Below, one piece after another: positions 1 to 8,242 of a stretch of 54,475 nucleotides of DNA. The notes below the pieces were generated by a model. It was given only the letters and a program-made list of their open reading frames with translations, was not told where the DNA came from and did not search any database. The stretch spans positions 1 to 54,475 of the forward strand of contig NBMI01000007.1 in NCBI GenBank assembly GCA_002085445.1. Direction: 5' to 3'. Source of the stretch: Candidatus Parabeggiatoa sp. nov. 2. GTDB taxonomy: Bacteria > Pseudomonadota > Gammaproteobacteria > Beggiatoales > Beggiatoaceae. The translations under genes were made by a program, and so were the position numbers. How positions within the stretch are numbered: position 1 is the first letter of the stretch; every line of letters begins with the position of its first letter.

Positions 1-2682
1 TTTTTTTAACGCCGCCTTTCTGAGTGGCAACAATTTCTTATCGGGCAATGGCAAGGGCGGCAAAAGCTGTGCTTGTTCTAAACGCTTGAGGGCCGTTCGC
101 AGATTGGCGGAAGTTAAGGTAACTTGGCCGCTAACGGTGGGTTTCGAGAGCAGTTGTTTGATGTTGATTTGGCCGTTAAGATGCACACCAAGGGCCTTAA
201 GTGTAAGCGCGTCGGCGTTCAGCGTTTGTTTCTCTAAATCAAGCTGGAATTGAGCCGTTTTGAGTTGGTTGTCGTCCAGACGCAAGTTGAGTTGTTTCAA
301 ACGGATGTCGTTGGCTTCACTAACGTGAAATTGTGTTTTTAACGCGGCCTTTCTGAGTGGCAATAGTGTTTTATCTGGCAATGGCAAGGGCGGCAAAAGT
401 TGTGCTTGTTCTAACCGCTTGAGGGCCGTTCGCAGATTGGCGGAAGTTAAGGTAACTTGGCCGCTAACGGTGGGTTTCGATCGCATTTGCTTGACGTTTA
501 TTTGGCCGTTAAGATGCACACCAAGGGCCTTTAGTGTCAGCGCGTCAGCGTTCAGCGTTTGTTTCTCTAAATCAAGCTGGAGTTGAGACGTTTTGAATTG
601 GTTGTCGTCGATACGCAAGTCGAGTTGTTTCAAACGGATGTCGTTGGCTTTACTAACGCGAAATTGTGTTTTTAACGAGGCCGTTTTGAGTGGCAACAAC
701 TTCTCGTCGGGCAATGACTGAGGCGGCAACAGTTGTGCTTGTTCTAACCGCTTCAGGGCCGTTCGCAGATTGGCGGAAGTTAAGGTAACTTGGCCGCTAA
801 CGGTGGGTTTCGAGAGCAGTTGTTTGATGTTGAGTTGGCCGTCAAGATTGATACCAAGGGCTTGAAGTGTCAGCGCGTCAGCGTTCAGCGTTTGTTTATT
901 TAAATCAAGCTGAAGTTGAGGCGTTTTGAGATGGTTGTCGTCCAGACGCAAGTTGAGGTTTTTCAAACTCACGACACTGGCTTGTTGGAGGTGAAAGCGC
1001 GTTTCCAACGCGGCCGTTTTGAGTGGTAGCAACTTGTCGTCGGGCAACGATAAGGCCGGCAAAAGCTTTGCTTGCTCTAAACGCTTAATCACTTGTCGCG
1101 GATTGAAGGGCGCTAAGCTAACTTGGCCGCTCAATGTCGGTTGGGCGAGGATTTGTTTGGCATTGAGTCGGCCAAACAGACGCATACCGAAGGCTTGAAG
1201 CGAGAGCGCGTCTAAATTCAGGGTTTGTTTCTCCAGATCGAACTTGAGTTGAAGCGCTTTTAATTGGTTGTCATCCAGACGCAGGTGGAGATTTTTCAAT
1301 CTCACGTTGGTGCCTTGACGGACTTGAAATTGGGTTTCCAACGCGGCCGTTTTTAACGGCAATGATTTCTCCTCGGGCAAGGAGAGGGTGGGCAAAAGCT
1401 TTGCTTGCTCTAAACGCTTAAGCACTTGTCGCGGATTGAAGGGCGCTAGGGCGAGCTTACCATCCACCGTCGGTTGATTGAACAGTTGTTTAACGCTGAC
1501 TTGCCCATCAAGACTCATACCAAAGGCTTGAAGTGTAAGCGCGTCGGCGTTAAGGGTTTGTTTCTCCAAATCAAGGTATATTTTGGGCGTTTTTAATTGG
1601 TTGTCATCAACCAATAGCTGTAGGTTTGTTAACAGAATACCGGCGGTATTGGCTTTAAACTGCGTTTGTCCGCCCACCGTTTTTAGTACTTCGTCACTGG
1701 GCAACGCGGCATGCAAATTCAGTTGCTTTAGAAGCTTTTGCAGGTTGAAGTCGGCCAGTTTGAGAGTGCCTGACAGCGTGGGATTGGTTTGGATATCCTG
1801 TGCTTGTACGTCGCCACTCAAAAGGCCTTCCATGATTTTGACGACTAGGCCCTCTAGCGTCAAGCTTTGTTGTTTCAAGTCAACATCAACAACTTGGCTG
1901 TTGATTGACACAGTTTGCATGCCGCCGGGGATTTGGTTGCCTTGCACGGTGGCGCTGAATTGCAACGGTTCGAGCCGATAGTGTTGATTTTCTTGATTGA
2001 TGAGGACTTGGGTGTCCAACTCTATTTGCCCACGGAGCCTGGTGTCTCCGCTGATGTCTAGGGCGGTGTTCAATTGGAGTTGAACTGGTTCATTGAGTAC
2101 CAGGGTGGAGAGGTTGAGATCAACAGCGGAAGTGTTGAGATTGACATCGGAAATAACGTAGCGCGAGCGAGTTTGTTGATCATCCCAAACAATTTTGGCA
2201 TGACGCAAATCTAAACCGTCGATTTTTAATTCTTCGAGGGTTGTTGACTTTTCTTCTTGATCTGGTTTTTTTCCTCCGAGGGCCGCTAAATCGTCCCAAT
2301 TGGTGGTGCCATCGGCTTTGCGCGTGAGGGTGATTTGTGCGCCTTCTAATAAGACAGTGTCCACTTCAACTTGTTTTCTTAACAACGGAAGAAGTTTAAT
2401 TAGCACTTGTGCTTGGTTGATTTTGGCAAATTCAGGTTCTGCAAAGCCGGGGGCATTGCCCAAACTGACTTTGCCTAAATCTAGCCCTAGCCAGGGGTAG
2501 AATGTGAGGCTGATGTCGCCTTCAATGGTTAAAGTGCGCCCGGTTGCGTCTTCAACTAAATCAGCGATTTGGGATTTATAGTCGTTTGGATCGACGATAA
2601 AGACGATGATGAGGATGGCGATTAGTAGTAGTGCTATTGCGCCAAGTAGTAGGCTAAGTAGTATTTTGAAGAGACGTTTCAT
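1..2682 (-). CDS. AsmA-family protein with tandem 111-residue repeats (C-terminus outside window)
   Basis: The frame is open from ATG at 2682 to the window edge (894 codons), so the C-terminus is missing. The start MKRLFKILLSLLLGAI gives a single N-terminal membrane anchor (residues about 5-27). The next stretch, VDPNDYKSQIADLVEDATGR, is the classic AsmA N-terminal pattern, so most of the chain should lie in the periplasm. AsmA-family proteins are linked to outer-membrane assembly and lipid transport. From about residue 300 the protein is at least five near-identical units (for example LDLEKQTLNADALTLQALG and SGQVTLTSANLRTALKRLEQ). A shared marker codon recurs at 298, 631, 964, 1297 and 1630, exactly 333 bp apart. 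Units nearest the window edge are the most alike, which suggests recent expansion. Family assignment is firm; the role of the repeats is unknown. Confidence 0.85.
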   Translation of the reverse strand, partial: MKRLFKILLSLLLGAIALLLIAILIIVFIVDPNDYKSQIADLVEDATGRTLTIEGDISLTFYPWLGLDLGKVSLGNAPGFAEPEFAKINQAQVLIKLLPLLRKQVEVDTVLLEGAQITLTRKADGTTNWDDLAALGGKKPDQEEKSTTLEELKIDGLDLRHAKIVWDDQQTRSRYVISDVNLNTSAVDLNLSTLVLNEPVQLQLNTALDISGDTRLRGQIELDTQVLINQENQHYRLEPLQFSATVQGNQIPGGMQTVSINSQVVDVDLKQQSLTLEGLVVKIMEGLLSGDVQAQDIQTNPTLSGTLKLADFNLQKLLKQLNLHAALPSDEVLKTVGGQTQFKANTAGILLTNLQLLVDDNQLKTPKIYLDLEKQTLNADALTLQAFGMSLDGQVSVKQLFNQPTVDGKLALAPFNPRQVLKRLEQAKLLPTLSLPEEKSLPLKTAALETQFQVRQGTNVRLKNLHLRLDDNQLKALQLKFDLEKQTLNLDALSLQAFGMRLFGRLNAKQILAQPTLSGQVSLAPFNPRQVIKRLEQAKLLPALSLPDDKLLPLKTAALETRFHLQQASVVSLKNLNLRLDDNHLKTPQLQLDLNKQTLNADALTLQALGINLDGQLNIKQLLSKPTVSGQVTLTSANLRTALKRLEQAQLLPPQSLPDEKLLPLKTASLKTQFRVSKANDIRLKQLDLRIDDNQFKTSQLQLDLEKQTLNADALTLKALGVHLNGQINVKQMRSKPTVSGQVTLTSANLRTALKRLEQAQLLPPLPLPDKTLLPLRKAALKTQFHVSEANDIRLKQLNLRLDDNQLKTAQFQLDLEKQTLNADALTLKALGVHLNGQINIKQLLSKPTVSGQVTLTSANLRTALKRLEQAQLLPPLPLPDKKLLPLRKAALKK

Positions 2683-2699
2683 AGCCGTTTATTAAGGTG

Positions 2700-3110
2700 A
2701 GAGGTGAATGATTAGTACAGCTAATGACGCGGAAGTAGTACAACGAATTACGCGGATAAACGAATTAGTACAACGAATTACGCGGATAATTAGTACAACG
2801 AATTACGCGGATAAGCGAATTAGTACAACGAATTACGCGGATAAACGAATGATACTTTTGAAGAAGTACAACTCATTACGCGGAAGTACAACGACACAAG
2901 CGCGGATAAGCGAATGATACTTTTGGATTAGTACAACTAATTACGCGGATAAACGAATGAGACTTTTGATTAGTACAACTAATGATGCGAAAGTACAACT
3001 AATTACGCGGATAAACGAATGAGACATTTGGATTAGTACAACTCATTACGCGGAAGTACAACGAATTACGCGGATAAGCGAATGAAACGCGTAATTCGTT
3101 GTACTCAGCA
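2700..3110. repeat. Iterated short repeat array (GTACAACGAATTACGCGGAT family)
   Basis: No gene is seen between the AsmA start and the next gene. The stretch is more than ten imperfect copies of a unit reading GTACAACGAATTACGCGG followed by ATAAACGAAT or ATAAGCGAAT, at irregular spacing (about 20-60 bp). The same family recurs in the opposite orientation at about 18385-18415 and 18590-18770. There are no unique spacers, so this is not a CRISPR. It reads through as junk protein in some frames. Confidence 0.85.
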
Positions 3111-3134
3111 GTATAACTGATAACTAGCAACTGC

Positions 3135-3608
3135 TCACAGATAAACCGCAGTCACACGCCAATACCAGTCTTGCAACGTCATTTGAATATGGACGGGATT
3201 GCGGCCTAATTTACCAAGTCGAATCGTAAAACGGGTAGGCGATTCAAAAAAGGCAAATGTCAGATTTTTCCAAACCGAGCCTTCCATTTTATGGAAACGC
3301 TCAAACATATCGCTGGCATCAATTTCCACCGTATCAGCGGTCAGATTTCCTAAAAAGGCAGCGGCCTCTTGAGCTTTTTCACGCATCGCTTCTGGCAACA
3401 AACTATTGCCAGGTGCGCCTACTGTGTTCTTGGCTTTCCATTCGAGGTCTTTTTTGTAAACGTCGTTTACCTCCCCAAAATCTACCAACTCCTTCAGCGC
3501 CGCTTTATCATTACCTGCGACGGCCTCATTGAGTTGATAAACATGATAATAAGGCCATCCCAAGTAAGTCATGACGGCTAAAAATATCAATCCACCAAAA
3601 TATTTCAT
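3135..3608 (-). CDS. DUF2939-type membrane-anchored protein
   Basis: This is a 157-residue protein. ATG at 3608 is chosen because GGAG lies 6 nt upstream; a TTG 12 nt earlier would add MEKL. The N-terminus MKYFGGLIFLAVMTYLGWPYY is one membrane segment or an uncleaved signal, followed by YQLNEAVAGNDKAALKELVD. This 'pairs of residues acting on a short helical region' pattern is typical of DUF2939 proteins (growth-medium-exposed or periplasmic, function unknown). The C-terminus (RFTIRLGKLGRNPVHIQMTL) looks like beta strands. It lies in the same direction as the carbonic anhydrase upstream, 75 bp away. Family assignment is by recalled pattern only. Confidence 0.65.
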   Translation of the reverse strand: MKYFGGLIFLAVMTYLGWPYYHVYQLNEAVAGNDKAALKELVDFGEVNDVYKKDLEWKAKNTVGAPGNSLLPEAMREKAQEAAAFLGNLTADTVEIDASDMFERFHKMEGSVWKNLTFAFFESPTRFTIRLGKLGRNPVHIQMTLQDWYWRVTAVYL

Positions 3609-3683
3609 CAGTTTCTCCAAGGTTGTGTTGTTTAAAAATGTTATGACGCATGATGTCCAAAGCTGAAGCTTTGGACTCCATAT

Positions 3684-4565
3684 TTAGTTGGAAGAAAGTA
3701 CTTGGCGACCATTCAAGGGTTGTAATGGCCGTGCATTGTGAGAATATATCTCCTTATATTGGGCCAATTGTTGGGCTGAAATGGACACGGTTTGCTTGAG
3801 TACTATCCATTTGACACCTTCTGTGCAGGGCGGCGTGGTTAAGGAGCCTTCAAGGGTGTAATAATTTTTGTCATCGGGTAACAGTTGCTTGACATCTATC
3901 TGTACTTCATGCGCTTTTATTTCAAGCGGGTTGCCTTCACTTGGCGTTTGGGATAGCCCTTCCCACATTTTTGCAACCGAGGGATTCGCCTTTCCTTGCT
4001 TGAAATGCACGGCGACAACCGCTAACTTGTCTTGGGCATTTTGATGCACAAAATGAATTACCATGTCGGCTCTTTTGCCGTTGATGGCTTCTTCACTGGG
4101 CGTATGGGGGTGAAATTGCAATAATTCGTAGGTTTCACCATCTATCGAGAGAGAGTCCAGTTTTTCAGTCGCAAAATCGACGCTCTGCGGATCTTTCAGA
4201 TACGCCAGAGCGGCCGGATGAACCGCGTAGAGATTATGATCATTGCGTACCAGCCCCATTTGAGTCGTACTGTAATTGAATTGAAGTGGGGGCAAATCGG
4301 CTTTGACGTTCTTGGTGATATCAACCGGGGATTGTTTTTTGCCACTCGCGCATAAGGCGTAGTTTTCAGACAAACTGCCCCAATGGGCCGGCCCTGTGTC
4401 GCCCTTGTAACTCCAGTGTTTGGTAGGGGCATGCTTGACACCGGTTTCATCAATCTCATTGGGCGTTTGTACCGCACCACTTTCGTGATTTTTCTCTTCA
4501 GTACAAGCGCCCAAAGTTAAGCCAAGCGCTGCCATTGTCACAACGGCGAGTTTTTGATAGTACAT
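3684..4565 (-). CDS. Alpha-class carbonic anhydrase, lipoprotein
   Basis: This protein of 293 residues interconverts CO2 and bicarbonate. The lipobox LGAC puts the lipidated Cys at residue 21, so the enzyme should be anchored in the cell envelope. The alpha-class signature is complete: KQSPVDI (77-83), QFHPHTPSE with zinc ligands H152 and H154, the third ligand H171 in MVIHFVH, E158 nearby, and SLTTPPCTEG (241-250), which forms the substrate pocket. C72 and C247 can form the usual disulfide. An AGGAG lies 7 nt before the ATG. An envelope CA suits an autotrophic or sulfide-oxidising life style, but that is inference. It is downstream of lysA in the place where dapF is often found. Confidence 0.93.
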   Translation of the reverse strand: MYYQKLAVVTMAALGLTLGACTEEKNHESGAVQTPNEIDETGVKHAPTKHWSYKGDTGPAHWGSLSENYALCASGKKQSPVDITKNVKADLPPLQFNYSTTQMGLVRNDHNLYAVHPAALAYLKDPQSVDFATEKLDSLSIDGETYELLQFHPHTPSEEAINGKRADMVIHFVHQNAQDKLAVVAVHFKQGKANPSVAKMWEGLSQTPSEGNPLEIKAHEVQIDVKQLLPDDKNYYTLEGSLTTPPCTEGVKWIVLKQTVSISAQQLAQYKEIYSHNARPLQPLNGRQVLSSN

Positions 4566-4999
4566 TAATTGACTCCTACTTTCAGTTTATCAGTGATCCG
4601 TTATCAGTAGTTATCAGTAGGGTGGGCAAGTGGGCCACAAGAAACCAAAATTTTCTCAAAAATTCTCGCCCGCTTGCCCACCATCACTGATCAGTTTTCA
4701 GACTTTCAGGATTTCAGTTATCAGTAGACTTTCATTATTTCAGTGATCAGTTTTTCAGTGAACAGTTATCAGTTATCAGTTGTTATCAGTTATCAATAGT
4801 CCCTACAAAGCAATACAGGTCTTAAAAATCAATGACTTACAAATATTAGGGATGAACTGTAGCCCACCTAAGCGGGCGGTATGATCTCGGATAGTACCCC
4901 GATCTTATCGCTTAGCAGCCCACCATGAATCTGATAACTGATACTCAGTAGATCGAAAACCCATTAAATATCGAAGGTTTTATGCCGTCAAATGGTGGG
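4566..4999. repeat. Intergenic: hairpin plus TTATCAGT stutter repeats
   Basis: No gene is seen. A long inverted repeat (GGTGGGCAAGTGGGC at 4621-4635 against GCCCGCTTGCCCACC at 4668-4682, one mismatch) could form a hairpin after the carbonic anhydrase upstream region. Around 4590-4610 and 4680-4800 are many imperfect copies of TTATCAGT/AGTGATCAGT. The same stutter recurs at about 22130-22330 and 48240-48480. Confidence 0.7.
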
Positions 5000-6181
5000 C
5001 TACGGATCACTGAAATTTTCTAAGGCCAACAAATCGTCTATAGTCTCGCGCCGACGCACCACCGTCACACGCTCACCATCGACCATCAATTCGGCCGCTC
5101 TAGGGCGCGTATTATAATTGGAACTCATCGTAAATCCATAAGCGCCGCTAGTACGCACCGCTAAGAAATCGCCTTCACGCAAAGCTAAGTCCCGGTTTTT
5201 TCCGATAAAATCTCCAGTCTCACAGATCGGGCCCACAATATCGTAGCATCGCACGGCCTCGTTTTGTCTCGGTTGCACCGGTAAAATTTCTTGCCACGCA
5301 TTATACAGAGCCGGGCGGAGTAAGTCATTTATCGCCGCATCAACAATGGCAAAATGTTTGTCGGCCGTGTTTTTGAGATATTCAACTTTAGTGAGTAAAA
5401 TACCCGCGTTAGCGGCAATCGCTCGCCCCGGCTCTAATATAATTTCATAATTATTATCGCCTAAGACTTGATTAAGGGCATGTACATATTGTTCTGGCTC
5501 TGGCACTGTTTCATCACGATAGCGCACGCCTAAGCCGCCACCGAGATCGATATGTTGTAAATGGATGCCCATGTTTGTTAAGGTTTCGACTAAAACCATG
5601 ACACGTTGCAACGCATCCACAAACGGTGCCGTGTCCGTTAATTGTGAACCAATATGACAATCTATGCCAGTGATTTGTAAATGGGGCAATGCGGCCGCTT
5701 GGGCATAAACTTGGGCGGCAATATCGACATCAATACCAAATTTATTTTGTTTTAAGCCGGTTGAGATATACGGATGCGTTTTCGCGTCTACGTCGGGATT
5801 CACGCGCACAGAGATGGGCGCAATCTTGCCCAGTTCAAGGGCGACTCGATTAAGGCGCTGCAATTCGGCCTCTGATTCAACATTAAAACACCGAATGCCC
5901 ACTTCTAAAGCGCGACGCATTTCTGCCACCGTTTTGCCGATACCGGAAAAGACGATTTTATCCGGTTTGCCCCCCGCCCGTACGGCGAGATTGGAATTGG
6001 CTTTGACGGCATAACAGATAAGATGGCGACGATTTAGTAGCGCTTTATCAAAGGCGTGCCAATGGCGCTCAAAGGTGGCGCGAGAGTACACGTAACAGGG
6101 TGTGCCATAAGTGTTAGCCAGTGTGATTAAATTGACGTTTTCGGCGTGGAGAGTGCCGTTTTGATAGTTAAAATCGTCCAT
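5000..6181 (-). CDS. lysA: Diaminopimelate decarboxylase with an internal gap
   Basis: The enzyme makes L-lysine from meso-diaminopimelate (last step of the DAP pathway) using PLP. The 393-residue frame has the PLP lysine in CYAVKANSN (K60), the CHIGSQL motif, the glycine-rich GGGLGVRY, EPGRAI, and the C-terminal CETGDF with its active-site Cys. A typical LysA runs NLAVLN...GSGFDxVSxGEL...AGGxPDKIVFSG. Here NLAV (64-67) joins straight to RAGGKPDKIVFSG, so about 24 barrel residues are missing although the frame stays open. This would probably inactivate the enzyme, or it is a sequencing or assembly deletion. Upstream on the same strand is lptM, the usual neighbour. Confidence 0.9.
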   Translation of the reverse strand: MDDFNYQNGTLHAENVNLITLANTYGTPCYVYSRATFERHWHAFDKALLNRRHLICYAVKANSNLAVRAGGKPDKIVFSGIGKTVAEMRRALEVGIRCFNVESEAELQRLNRVALELGKIAPISVRVNPDVDAKTHPYISTGLKQNKFGIDVDIAAQVYAQAAALPHLQITGIDCHIGSQLTDTAPFVDALQRVMVLVETLTNMGIHLQHIDLGGGLGVRYRDETVPEPEQYVHALNQVLGDNNYEIILEPGRAIAANAGILLTKVEYLKNTADKHFAIVDAAINDLLRPALYNAWQEILPVQPRQNEAVRCYDIVGPICETGDFIGKNRDLALREGDFLAVRTSGAYGFTMSSNYNTRPRAAELMVDGERVTVVRRRETIDDLLALENFSDP

Positions 6182-6527
6182 AATTGTTAAAGCATAGTTT
6201 GTAGTAGGCGATTTATCGCCTCACGCAAACAACGAGTCGTCCAAACTAACGTTTAGCAGCGTAGTGATACGCGGCCCTGTTATTTACATATTTTTTAGGG
6301 TTATTTGGCCGATTTGAGGGCCATAAAATATTTTGGAGGTTTTCAAATTAAGTGATGGCCCTCTATCGCGCTTCATTGGTGATACTTTTTGTAGGTGTTT
6401 TGTTGCTTAACTTAATGGCATTGAACCGCCGGCTGGGAATGCTTTGCGCTCTCCGTAAGCGTCGCGTCTTGTTGAATGCGAGCCTGTTCCTGTACTGCTC
6501 AAATTGATTTCAAGGCATAGACTCACT
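6182..6527. repeat. Intergenic: dispersed repeat with GAGGGCCATA ends
   Basis: No gene is seen. A copy of a palindrome GGCGATTTATCGCC (about 6208-6221) is followed by a longer dispersed element at about 6295-6425. It begins with a block ending in GAGGGCCATAA, then TTTTGGAGGTTTTCAAATT, then TTATGGCCCTC (11-bp inverted ends), and a tail with TTTTTGTAGGTGTTTTGTTG. Closely related copies lie at about 12495-12623 (same strand) and about 23649-23790 (opposite strand). Shorter copies lie at about 35083-35133 and 46078-46118. Confidence 0.75.
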
Positions 6528-6821
6528 TTATTTGTCTTCGCTGGACTCAGTTTGCTCATCGTCTTGCGAGGACTCTTCGTTGGACTCAGTTTGCTTATCG
6601 TCTTGCAACGCCTCTTCGCTGGACTCACTTTGCTTATCGTCTTGCGACAAGTCATCTTGCGACGACTCATCTTGCGACGACTCATCTTGCGACGATTGTT
6701 GTTGTTCGCCGGGCACTGGGCGCACTAAATCACCTTTTTTACCACAGCCCGTTACACTCAGACTCAAACTGGTAAATAGTAAGTATACCCCTATCAGCCC
6801 TGGTAAAAAATGATTTTTCAT
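6528..6821 (-). CDS. lptM: Small lipoprotein LptM with an acidic Ser/Gln/Asp repeat tail
   Basis: This 97-residue protein has a signal peptide and the lipobox VTGC, giving mature CGKKGDLVRP. That is the hallmark of LptM (formerly YifL), a tiny outer-membrane lipoprotein that helps LptD mature. Its place just upstream of lysA on the same strand agrees. Normal LptM is about 60-70 residues. Here the tail after residue 38 is a low-complexity run of SSQDE/DDKQ units, encoded by repeated TCTTGCGACGACTCA blocks on the other strand, and is strongly acidic. The core is firmly assigned; the tail is lineage-specific and of unknown use. Confidence 0.85.
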   Translation of the reverse strand: MKNHFLPGLIGVYLLFTSLSLSVTGCGKKGDLVRPVPGEQQQSSQDESSQDESSQDDLSQDDKQSESSEEALQDDKQTESNEESSQDDEQTESSEDK

Positions 6822-7030
6822 TCGTCACTACTCCGAGCCTAAAAATATTTTTGCAAAGCATACTACATTCGCGGTGCAAGCGGTAAACTATCGTTAGAGT
6901 ATAACGGATTTGGGGAATAAACGGATTTTTTCTAATCTGCTTAAGAACTATCAGTTTTTGAATATTCAACACAGAGAACACGGAAAATCACGGCGTTTCA
7001 CAGAGATTTCATTCTTAATTTATAAGTCTT

Positions 7031-7071
7031 TTTCAGGCTAAAGTTTCGCGGAGCGAAACTTTAGCCTGAAA
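7031..7071. terminator. Perfect 19-bp hairpin upstream of the SUMF1 gene
   Basis: TTTCAGGCTAAAGTTTCGC (7031-7049) pairs perfectly with 7053-7071 around a 3-nt loop. It sits between divergent lptM (minus) and the SUMF1 gene (plus), so it is not placed as an ordinary terminator of either gene. It may be one of the modular palindromes of this genome or a regulatory hairpin in the 5' leader of the plus-strand gene. A TTTTTCAT stutter and TTCTTAATTCGCATTA follow; the latter string recurs before rpmA at about 15500. Confidence 0.5.
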
Positions 7072-7118
7072 TTCTTAATTTTTCATTTTTCATTCTTAAT
7101 TCGCATTAACAGTCCATT

Positions 7119-7961
7119 ATGTTTAGTATTCTGCGCTATTTTGTTCGCCTAATTTTTTTTAGCACCGTCCTGCTGACACCCGCTCACGCTAACCCTGAAG
7201 AAAACTCAATCCTTCCCTTTTCTAAAGGGAGGTTAGGGGGGATTTCTGGAGGGATTTCATTCCGTGACCAATTACAAGATGGCAGTTTAGGGCCGGAAAT
7301 GGTCATCATTCCCGCCGGAGAATTTCAGATGGGCAATCGGAAAGCCAAGAAACTTTTCAATGAGGGGCCTGTGCATACCGTATCTATCAACCGTTTTGCT
7401 TTTCAACGCGCCGAAGTCACTTTTGCCGACTATGATCGCTTTGCCGAAGCGACAGGCCGAGAAAAACCCGATGATAGAGGCTGGGGGCGCGGCAATCGGC
7501 CTGTGATTTTTGTTTCTTTTGAAGATGCGATGGCTTATGCCGCGTGGTTAAGTGAGCAAACCGGACAACGCTATCGTTTGCCCACCGAGGCCGAATGGGA
7601 ATATGCCGCACGCGCTGGCACAGAAACCAACTATTGGTGGGGCAATCAAATTGGGAAAAATCGGGCCGCTTGCCACGGCTGTCAATCACAATGGGGGTAT
7701 GATGCGCCAAACGAAATGACGGCCCCTGTCTGTTCTTTTCCAGCCAATCCGTTTGGACTCTGTGACACGGTGGGCAATGTTTGGGAGTGGACATGCTCAC
7801 CCTATCAGTGGCACTATCGCGGCGCTGAACAACGCGGCGTTTTCCACAAAACCAAACATAACGACAGTCGAGTCATTCGCGGCGGCTCTTGGTTTAACAA
7901 ACCGCGGCGAGTGCGTGTAGGGTTTCGGCTGGTGAGGGAAATGCCCCGGAATAAATTGTGA
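7119..7961 (+). CDS. Secreted SUMF1/formylglycine-generating-type protein
   Basis: This protein of 280 residues starts with a signal peptide (to about residue 25, ...TPAHA). The SUMF1/FGE-sulfatase domain follows: DGSLGPEMVIIPAGEFQMG, RFAFQRAEVTFADYDRFAE, RPVIFVSFEDAMAYAAWLS, RLPTEAEWEYAARAG, GNVWEWTCS, RVIRGGSWFN. The two Cys of true formylglycine-generating enzyme are absent after RGGSW, so classical sulfatase activation is unlikely. Two oddities stand out. Residues 27-45 contain an inserted repeat peptide (GRLGGISGGIS) encoded by a T-TAGGGGGGATTTC-type repeat. And the end jumps from RRVRVG to GFRLV, about 12-14 residues shorter than in the neighbour at 8243. It is probably part of the secreted caspase/SUMF1 cluster on this strand. 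Confidence 0.88.
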   Translation: MFSILRYFVRLIFFSTVLLTPAHANPEENSILPFSKGRLGGISGGISFRDQLQDGSLGPEMVIIPAGEFQMGNRKAKKLFNEGPVHTVSINRFAFQRAEVTFADYDRFAEATGREKPDDRGWGRGNRPVIFVSFEDAMAYAAWLSEQTGQRYRLPTEAEWEYAARAGTETNYWWGNQIGKNRAACHGCQSQWGYDAPNEMTAPVCSFPANPFGLCDTVGNVWEWTCSPYQWHYRGAEQRGVFHKTKHNDSRVIRGGSWFNKPRRVRVGFRLVREMPRNKL

Positions 7962-8013
7962 ATTGTGAATTGTGAATTGTTAATGACAAGCTAATCAAAT
8001 GCCCAAGAAACAA

Positions 8014-8044
8014 GAAATCCGATTTTTTGGAAAAATCGGATTTC
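8014..8044. terminator. Perfect 14-bp hairpin downstream of the SUMF1 gene
   Basis: GAAATCCGATTTTT (8014-8027) pairs with 8031-8044 around TGG. It lies 53 bp after the stop of the gene ending at 7961 and could end its transcript, although the trailing T run is weak. Degenerate versions (GAAATCCGATTT...AAATCTGATTTC) lie at about 35025-35060, 42048-42090 and 46005-46040, so it belongs to a dispersed hairpin family. Confidence 0.55.
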
Positions 8045-8242
8045 TCAAACGTGTACTTTTCACTATACCTTGATGAGCAAAGCCTATTAGTTCATACTAT
8101 TACTTCATTAACTCTTACTTAAAAACGCCAAAACTACCAAAAAATAGTCGAATTAAAATAATTTTTGTCTGTCAATAGATTTTTTATTTTTTTTCATTTT
8201 GTGGTTTTGGTGTCTAATGCCAACTGCCAAGAGAATTCCACC

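Noticed and set aside
1583..2500. Plus-strand genes in the AsmA region
   Set aside because: Antisense of the AsmA gene, which has clear protein-level repeats.
2700..3110. A CRISPR array
   Set aside because: Units are direct copies with no unique spacers and irregular spacing, and no cas genes are seen.
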